NCBI GenBank assembly: GCA_030605125.1
Contig: JAUWBD010000003.1
Coordinates: forward strand, 17,496-81,495
Direction of reading: 5' to 3'
DNA from: Verrucomicrobiota bacterium
Lineage (GTDB): Bacteria; Verrucomicrobiota; Verrucomicrobiia; Opitutales; Opitutaceae
Length of the DNA: 64,000 nt
The translations under genes and the position numbers were made by a program. The notes under the pieces are model-generated. The model was not told the DNA's origin. It saw nothing but the letters and a program-made list of their open reading frames with translations, and ran no database searches. Shown here one piece after another: positions 59,320 through 64,000 of this stretch. Each line of letters begins with the position of its first letter. Position 1 is the stretch's first letter.

Positions 59320-60381
59320 ATGAACCCCTCCACCACCCGCCGCACCGTGTTCGCGCACGCGGCTACCCTCCTGGCGCTCTGCGTCAGTTACACCGCCCAC
59401 GCCGACATCCTCCGAAACGGCGATATGACCGAGGGCGCCGACAAGGCCAGCCATTGGAACCAGATGTGGGTCGGCATCGGGAAATTGTCGGCCAGCCGCG
59501 ACGAGGCGATATTCCGCTCCCCGCCCGCATCCTTGCGCCTCACCGCGATCGACGGTTCGGCCAAGGGCCAGATCGCCCAGTCGGTGCCCACCGTCCCCGG
59601 CGAGCGCCTCGTCGCCTCCGGCTGGATCAAGTGCGAAGGCGCCGACACCACCGCGCAGTTCGGCGTGCAGTTTTTCAACAACAACCACGCCCCCATCGGC
59701 TTCACCCAGGTGCGGTATGTCGCCGGCGATACTCCGTGGACGGAGGGGCGGGCCACCGCGACCGCCCCCGCGGGCGCCACCCGGGCCTCCTTTGTCCTCC
59801 TCATCGACGGCGACGGCCAGGCCTGGCTCGACGACGCCGTCCTCACCCGCTCCAAAGACCCCGCCCCCGCGGCCCCGCCCCCTCCGCCCGTGCAGCACTC
59901 CGCGCCCGCGCAGGCGGAAACGGAAGTGGCCCTGCTCGCCGGCGAGGGAACGCTCATCGCCGCGATCGCGGATTTCCGTAAGCAAAATTTCACCTACGGC
60001 TACGAGGGCTGGAAGGACCTCGCCGCGGTGACGCGCCGCGACCCCGCGGGACTGCTCCTCACCGGCCCCGCCGCCGGAGGCGGTGGCGTGGTTTACCCGA
60101 GCCCGGCCCTGATCGACGGCGCCACCCACCTCCGCGTTCGGTATATCCGCCACGAAAGCCACGGAGCCTGGACGCTCCACGTGAAGTTGATGGGAGCCAA
60201 CGAAGCTTCGGTAACCGTTCCCCTGACCGGCCCCTCCACCCGTGAGATGGAATCAAAGCTCATCCCCCTGCCCGCCAATCGTCCCGGCCGCGTCAATCAG
60301 GTGCAGTTTCAGGGCAGCTTCAGTCCCGCCGAGCGGTTCAATCTGACGCTCGTGGACGCCGCCTTCGTCCGCCTCGACTGA
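59320..60381 (+). CDS. Secreted two-domain protein: CBM-like jelly roll plus FTYGYE domain
   Basis: A 353-residue protein with signal peptide residues 1-28 (ending YTAHAD). Residues about 29-175 are a CBM4/16-like jelly roll: [45 protein letters not shown] Pro-rich linker ([11 protein letters not shown]) follows. Residues 205-353 are the same domain as the small protein at 24279: [37 protein letters not shown]. No catalytic domain is seen, so it is probably a polysaccharide-binding or surface protein. A clear terminator follows. Confidence 0.8.
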   Translation: MNPSTTRRTVFAHAATLLALCVSYTAHADILRNGDMTEGADKASHWNQMWVGIGKLSASRDEAIFRSPPASLRLTAIDGSAKGQIAQSVPTVPGERLVASGWIKCEGADTTAQFGVQFFNNNHAPIGFTQVRYVAGDTPWTEGRATATAPAGATRASFVLLIDGDGQAWLDDAVLTRSKDPAPAAPPPPPVQHSAPAQAETEVALLAGEGTLIAAIADFRKQNFTYGYEGWKDLAAVTRRDPAGLLLTGPAAGGGGVVYPSPALIDGATHLRVRYIRHESHGAWTLHVKLMGANEASVTVPLTGPSTREMESKLIPLPANRPGRVNQVQFQGSFSPAERFNLTLVDAAFVRLD

Positions 60382-60406
60382 AGCGCCTCGACGACTACGC
60401 ATTTCG

Positions 60407-60437
60407 ACCCGCCGCTCCTCCGGGACGGCGGGTTTTT
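60407..60437 (+). terminator. Rho-independent terminator after the two-domain protein
   Basis: ACCCGCCG/CGGCGGGT arms with an 11-nt loop, then TTTTT. It starts 26 bp after the stop. Confidence 0.85.
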
Positions 60438-60498
60438 CATGGCCCATCCCCGCCTGCCGCAGAGTGTGCTTGCGTAATCTCTCCTCCACTACACAGGC

Positions 60499-60512
60499 CG
60501 CAACGACTTGCG
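60499..60512 (+). promoter_or_regulatory. CGCAA-N4-TTGCG dyad
   Basis: CGCAACGACTTGCG ends 47 bp before the ATG at 60560. It lies after the terminator at 60407-60437, which supports a separate promoter here. Confidence 0.5.
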
Positions 60513-60559
60513 ACCCCAAGCAATTGAGCCTCGAAATCAAATGCGGCACATTTGCCCTC

Positions 60560-61279
60560 ATGAAACCCCCACGCGTCACCCCGCGCCGCCTTTCCGGCTT
60601 CACGCTCATCGAGCTACTTACCGTCATCGCCATCATCGGCATCCTGGCGGCGATCCTGATCCCCGTCGTCGGCCGCGTCCGCGACAGCGCCCGCACCGCC
60701 TCCTGCATCAGCAATCTCCGCCAATGCGGATTGGCCGCGCAGATGTTCGCGCAGGACCACAAGGACCGTCTCCCACCGGGCTTCGACCCCGCCTCGCTCT
60801 CATGGCACGCGGTGCTTGAGCCCTACACCGGCTCCCGCCAGGAGGGCAACGTGTTCTGGGCGGGTGGTGGCGCAAGCCGCGTCTTCTTCTGCTCTGTTCT
60901 CAACTTCCAAGCTGATGGCATGGCGCTGCCCAATTACGGCATGAACGAGGGCCTCATGGAGTGGGGTCAACCGATGCAACTCGTGCGACGCTCGGGCAAC
61001 GGCGGCAACATGATCACGGTGACCACCTCCAATCGTGGCTACAAGATCCCGCAGGTTCGCCGGCCTAACCAAACCATCCTGTTCGGCGACAAGGTGGATG
61101 GCACGGGCAGCATGTATATCAGCCAAAGCCAGGCCAACGGCGCACAATGGTCGGCCCGTCATGCCAATTCCGGCAAGATGAACGTCGTCTTCGTCGCCGG
61201 CAACGTCCGGAGCCTTGATCGCGCCGCACTCGCGAATCCGACGCCCGCAGGCGGACCGGAATACTGGTCGATGTGGTAA
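60560..61279 (+). CDS. Type IV prepilin-like (type II secretion-like) protein with N-terminal methylation signal
   Basis: A 239-residue protein. The prepilin signal is [20 protein letters not shown]: cleavage expected between G13 and F14, with the conserved Glu at E18 (+5 of the mature protein). The remainder resembles the DUF1559/H-x9-DG prepilin group frequent in Planctomycetes and Verrucomicrobia. The usual terminal H-x9-DG block here reads [17 protein letters not shown], so the DG is replaced by AG. It is a lone gene, with its own terminator and no pilus machinery nearby. These may serve as surface or secretion pseudopilins. Confidence 0.85.
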   Translation: MKPPRVTPRRLSGFTLIELLTVIAIIGILAAILIPVVGRVRDSARTASCISNLRQCGLAAQMFAQDHKDRLPPGFDPASLSWHAVLEPYTGSRQEGNVFWAGGGASRVFFCSVLNFQADGMALPNYGMNEGLMEWGQPMQLVRRSGNGGNMITVTTSNRGYKIPQVRRPNQTILFGDKVDGTGSMYISQSQANGAQWSARHANSGKMNVVFVAGNVRSLDRAALANPTPAGGPEYWSMW

Positions 61280-61306
61280 AAAGCCAAACATCCCTTAACA
61301 TTTCAG

Positions 61307-61338
61307 GCGCCGGACGTGCATCCGGCGCTTTTTCTTTT
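61307..61338 (+). terminator. Rho-independent terminator after the prepilin-like gene
   Basis: GCGCCGGA/TCCGGCGC arms, loop CGTGCA, then TTTTTCTTTT. Its loop contains a GTG that opens a longer version of the next frame, which makes the later GTG at 61343 the better start. Confidence 0.88.
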
Positions 61339-61342
61339 CCTC

Positions 61343-62269
61343 GTGAAGCCCCTCCTGATCCCCCTGGTCCTGCTCGCCTTCGCGGCCTCGATCGCCCGAT
61401 CCTCAATCGTCCGCTGGGAACAGACATCCCTCACGCTCCACCAGGCCACCCTCTCCGGCTGGACGCTCACCGTGGACGCCTCCCGCGCCCGGCTCACCTC
61501 CCTCGTCCCGCCCGGCGGCGCGCCCGAGGACAACGTGCTCCTCGGCGGCGGCCACCGCGTCTGGCTCGGGCCGCAGGCCGAATGGCCCGTCTTCTGGCCC
61601 CCGCCCAAGGGGTGGGAGGACAGCGCGGCCACCTCCCTCACGGTCTCCGACGACGCCACCGAGCTTGTCCTCGCGCTGCCGCGGCCCGATCCCGCCCAGC
61701 CCGCGCTCACGCGCCGCTACCGGCTCCTGCCCGACGCGCTCCTCCTCGTGGCCGAGTGGCGTATCGACAAACTCACTACGCCGTCCGTCTCCCGGCAGGC
61801 CATCCATATCCTGCAAACACGCCCCGACACCGCGGCCTTTCTCACGCCCCGCCCCACGGCCGACGCCCCGCTCGGTCACGGTCTCCTCGCCCTCGCCGTC
61901 CGTCTCGGCACGATCCTCGACCGCCCCATTCCCGCCGGCTTCATCACGCCCGTCTCCCCCTCCTGCCTCGGCCCCGGCCTGCTGCGCCTGAGCGGCACCG
62001 GCGAGGAGGAAAAGATCGGCGTGCCCCCGCAGCCGCTCCTCGCCCGCTTCCCCGGAGGCCACGGCCTGCGCCTCTTGCCGGTCTTGCACGATGGCATCGA
62101 GGACGCCGATCGCACCGCGCCCGAGGCCGGCCTTTTCACGCAGGTTTACTTCGGCGCCACCGACTGGGCGATGACCGAGCTCGAGCAACTCTCACCTCGT
62201 CTCCTGCCCGCCGCGGGCACCGACACCGTCTCCGCCACCCTGCGCCTCGAGTTCCTGCCACCCCCGTAG
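61343..62269 (+). CDS. Secreted DUF4380-like beta-sandwich protein
   Basis: A 308-residue protein from GTG 61343 (VKPLLIPLVLLAFAASIARS, signal-peptide-like); a GTG at 61316 falls in the terminator loop and is less likely. The diagnostic-looking strand is LGGGHRVWLGPQAEWPVFW, then PPPKGWE, as in DUF4380 proteins, which are supersandwich, galactose-mutarotase-like. Later: LRRYRLL-type strand, PAGFITPVSPSC, HGLRLLPVLHDG and QVYFGATDWAMTELEQLSP. Substrate unknown; perhaps a sugar-binding or epimerase-like outer protein. A terminator lies between it and the GH28-like gene. Confidence 0.65.
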   Translation: MKPLLIPLVLLAFAASIARSSIVRWEQTSLTLHQATLSGWTLTVDASRARLTSLVPPGGAPEDNVLLGGGHRVWLGPQAEWPVFWPPPKGWEDSAATSLTVSDDATELVLALPRPDPAQPALTRRYRLLPDALLLVAEWRIDKLTTPSVSRQAIHILQTRPDTAAFLTPRPTADAPLGHGLLALAVRLGTILDRPIPAGFITPVSPSCLGPGLLRLSGTGEEEKIGVPPQPLLARFPGGHGLRLLPVLHDGIEDADRTAPEAGLFTQVYFGATDWAMTELEQLSPRLLPAAGTDTVSATLRLEFLPPP

Positions 62270-62287
62270 GGCCGCCCTTGATGTCCC

Positions 62288-62319
62288 GCCACGCGGGGAC
62301 GCCCGCGTGGCGCCTTTTT
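62288..62319 (+). terminator. Rho-independent terminator after the DUF4380-like gene
   Basis: Perfect 10-bp arms GCCACGCGGG and CCCGCGTGGC with loop GACG, then GCC and TTTTT. A REP-like remnant (ACATTCGCAAAGC) follows at about 62330. Confidence 0.85.
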
Positions 62320-62367
62320 CGCACAGGCGACATTCGCAAAGCACACGCTTCACACCCACGCCCCTTC

Positions 62368-62381
62368 CGCAACGGTTTGCG
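62368..62381 (+). promoter_or_regulatory. CGCAA-N4-TTGCG dyad
   Basis: CGCAACGGTTTGCG ends 60 bp before the ATG at 62442. Confidence 0.5.
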
Positions 62382-62441
62382 CCCGCGCCCCTTTGGCCCG
62401 CTCCGCGCCGACCACCACGCTGCCACCCACTCCTCTCCTCC

Positions 62442-63833
62442 ATGGCCCTCGCCCTGCCTCCCGCCGCGACCAACACCAAACGCTCCGCCGAATACTCCGC
62501 CTCGCTCGACGGCCGGCCCGTCTTCGTGCACGGCTACTGCGGCTTCGCCGGCGGCACCGTTTCCTTCGTCTCCGTCGATCTCGACGCCGCCTCAGAGGCC
62601 CGCCTCGCCGCCGGTGGCGCGCTCGAGTTTCGCGTCACCGCGCACCGCCTCGTGGACCAGGTGTCCGTGCGCCCGCTCTCGGCGGACGTCGCCTGCACGC
62701 TCGAAAACGAGACCACCGCCGTCTTCAAGATCACCCGCCCCGGCCACTACTTCGTGAAGTGGGACGACTCCTTCCAGCTCCCCTTCTACCTCTTCGTCCA
62801 CCCGCCCTGCGTGCCGCCCGCCGAGCCCGCCCCCCTGCCCTCCGACCGCGCCTCCAACGCCCTCTTCACCTTCGGCCCCGGCGTGCACAAGCCCGGCCAG
62901 ATCCGCCTCCGCAGCGGCCAGACGCTCTACCTCGCCCCCGGCGCCGAGGTCCACGGCACCGTGATCGCCGAGGACGCCTCCGACATCCGCATCTGCGGTC
63001 GCGGCATCCTCAAGGGCTCCCACATCCCCTTCGGCGGCACCAAGGACGAGCGCTACATGATCTGCCTGCGCCGCTGCAAACGCGCCGTGGTCGAGGGCAT
63101 CACCGTGATCGACGGCTTCGCCTGGAACATCATCGCCCACCACTGCGACGACGTCGTCTTCCGCTGGGTCAAGGTCATCACCGAGCGCCTCTGGTCCACC
63201 GACGGCATCAACCCCTGCGCCTCCCGCCACGTGCTGATCGAGGATTGCTTCGTGCGCTCCAAGGACGACTGCGTCGCCGTCAAGGGCCTCGACTGGGAAC
63301 ACCCCGACCCGCGCGACTGGCAGCCCATGCACGACATCACCGTGCGCCGCCTCGTCGGCTGGAGCGACAACAACAACGGCGTCGTGGTCGGCGCCGAGAC
63401 GCGCTCCTCCGAGATCTGCCGCATTCTTTTCGAGGACTGCGACTTTCTCTTCGTGAGCAACACCTGCGGCGACCAGGCCGCCGCGCTCACCATCACCGCG
63501 CTCGACGACACGCGCGTGCACGACATCGCCTTCCGCAACATCCGCGTGGAGTATTCCCTCGCGCCGCTCGTGAACGTTTACCTCACCAACGAGGTGTTTG
63601 ACATCCCCGGCACCAGGCTCCCCTCGGGCGGCGTGATCGAGAACATCGAGTTCTCCGACATCACGCTGCTCGAGGGCCCTTCCCGCCGCAGCTTCCTCTG
63701 CGGCCTCGACGAAAAACGCCTCGTGCGCGATGTGCGCTTCAAGAACCTCGTCGTCCGCGGCCAGCCCGTTAGCGACGCCGCCGCGCTCCGCCTCATCGCC
63801 AACCCCTTCGTCCGCGACGTCTCCTTCGCCTGA
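62442..63833 (+). CDS. GH28-like polygalacturonase family protein (right-handed beta-helix)
   Basis: A 463-residue protein from ATG 62442, no signal peptide. Residues about 1-130 are an N-terminal beta domain (SAEYSASLDGRPVFVHGYCG, FLFVHPPC). The beta-helix then begins at PGQIRLRSGQTLYLAPGAEV. It carries the GH28-type Asp pattern: STDGINPC and SKDDCVAVKG (D275, D276), then NNNGVVVGAE in place of the usual His turn. The function is likely hydrolysis of pectin-like or other uronate- or rhamnose-containing glycans, but residue substitutions leave specificity open. It has its own upstream dyad and is preceded by a terminator. Confidence 0.83.
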   Translation: MALALPPAATNTKRSAEYSASLDGRPVFVHGYCGFAGGTVSFVSVDLDAASEARLAAGGALEFRVTAHRLVDQVSVRPLSADVACTLENETTAVFKITRPGHYFVKWDDSFQLPFYLFVHPPCVPPAEPAPLPSDRASNALFTFGPGVHKPGQIRLRSGQTLYLAPGAEVHGTVIAEDASDIRICGRGILKGSHIPFGGTKDERYMICLRRCKRAVVEGITVIDGFAWNIIAHHCDDVVFRWVKVITERLWSTDGINPCASRHVLIEDCFVRSKDDCVAVKGLDWEHPDPRDWQPMHDITVRRLVGWSDNNNGVVVGAETRSSEICRILFEDCDFLFVSNTCGDQAAALTITALDDTRVHDIAFRNIRVEYSLAPLVNVYLTNEVFDIPGTRLPSGGVIENIEFSDITLLEGPSRRSFLCGLDEKRLVRDVRFKNLVVRGQPVSDAAALRLIANPFVRDVSFA

Positions 63834-63867
63834 GTGTCGCCCGCCCCCCCCCCGCGCACCGATTTTC

Positions 63868-63881
63868 CGAAACTCGTTGCG
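63868..63881. promoter_or_regulatory. CGCAACG dyad variant near the right edge
   Basis: The plus strand reads CGAAACTCGTTGCG; on the minus strand it is CGCAACGAGTTTCG. It lies 61 bp before the possible GTG at 63943. Confidence 0.3.
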
Positions 63882-63942
63882 CCCCGCGCTTGTGCCCCGC
63901 CCCTACCGCCGCCACCTTCTCCGCACGCAGCCCCGCCCTCGC

Positions 63943-64000
63943 GTGCCCGACCCGTCGTCCTCCTCACCCCCGCCCACCCTCGAACACGTCGCGCGCCTCG
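63943..64000 (+). CDS. Start of a probable LacI-family regulator (cut by window edge)
   Basis: Only 19 codons are visible from GTG 63943. After a Ser/Pro-rich opening the frame gives PPPTLEHVARL, which is the first helix of a LacI helix-turn-helix (TLxDVAxLAGVS). A third LacI regulator next to CAZyme genes fits the window. The call rests on about ten residues. Confidence 0.45.
   Translation, partial: MPDPSSSSPPPTLEHVARL

Overview
This window is high-GC, gene-dense bacterial DNA, rich in secreted carbohydrate-active enzymes, LacI/AraC regulators, PEP-CTERM proteins, autotransporter-type beta-strand repeats and lone type IV prepilin-like proteins. That combination best fits the Verrucomicrobiota, probably the family Opitutaceae. 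This is inferred from gene style only; there is no rRNA in the window. I saw no tRNA, rRNA, CRISPR array, transposase or prophage.

Layout. 1-9931: the end of a GH50/GH-A-like glycosidase, a beta-strand-repeat PEP-CTERM protein, two LacI regulators each divergent from a neighbour, an FAD oxidoreductase, and a DNRLRE PEP-CTERM protein. 10345-12791: a lower-GC XhoI/PaeR7I-family restriction-modification pair, apparently inserted, followed by an orphan frame with no clear start. 13706-20352: an (alpha/alpha)6-type glycosidase, a GH43 beta-xylosidase-like enzyme, and a large Asp-box beta-propeller protein. 21218-23975 (minus): a D-lactate dehydrogenase, a lactate permease and a secreted esterase. 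24279-28131: a small secreted protein, a second propeller protein, and a sugar isomerase-like TIM barrel. 28301-38407: an 1810-residue mosaic esterase, then GH125 and GH38 alpha-mannosidases.

38404-45620 is a tightly overlapping minus-strand catabolic operon: SIS protein, five-bladed-propeller glycosidase, FAD oxidoreductase, ROK kinase-like protein, SDR dehydrogenase, creatininase-fold hydrolase, KDPG aldolase and a TIM-barrel isomerase. A divergent AraC regulator (45695-46522) probably controls it. 46604-51855 is a divergent pair: a DUF4143 ATPase and a 1344-residue Mrr-like nuclease + STAND NTPase + helical-repeat protein. The latter is the best candidate for a new defence system. 52003-63833 returns to polysaccharide use: a third propeller protein, a DUF5054/GH38-like enzyme with a divergent AraC, a modular secreted protein, a prepilin-like protein, a DUF4380-like protein and a GH28-like enzyme. 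A LacI-type gene seems to start at the right edge.

Together these genes point to a degrader of complex plant, algal or N-glycan-like polysaccharides, with secreted enzymes upstream of specialised sugar pathways. Three kinds of non-coding structure recur. The first is a CGCAACGRNTTGCG-type dyad, often 46-67 nt upstream of start codons of secreted or hydrolase genes. The second is a REP/BIME-like paired hairpin element in gene-end gaps. The third is a GAGGGCACG hairpin repeat that is tandemly duplicated once.
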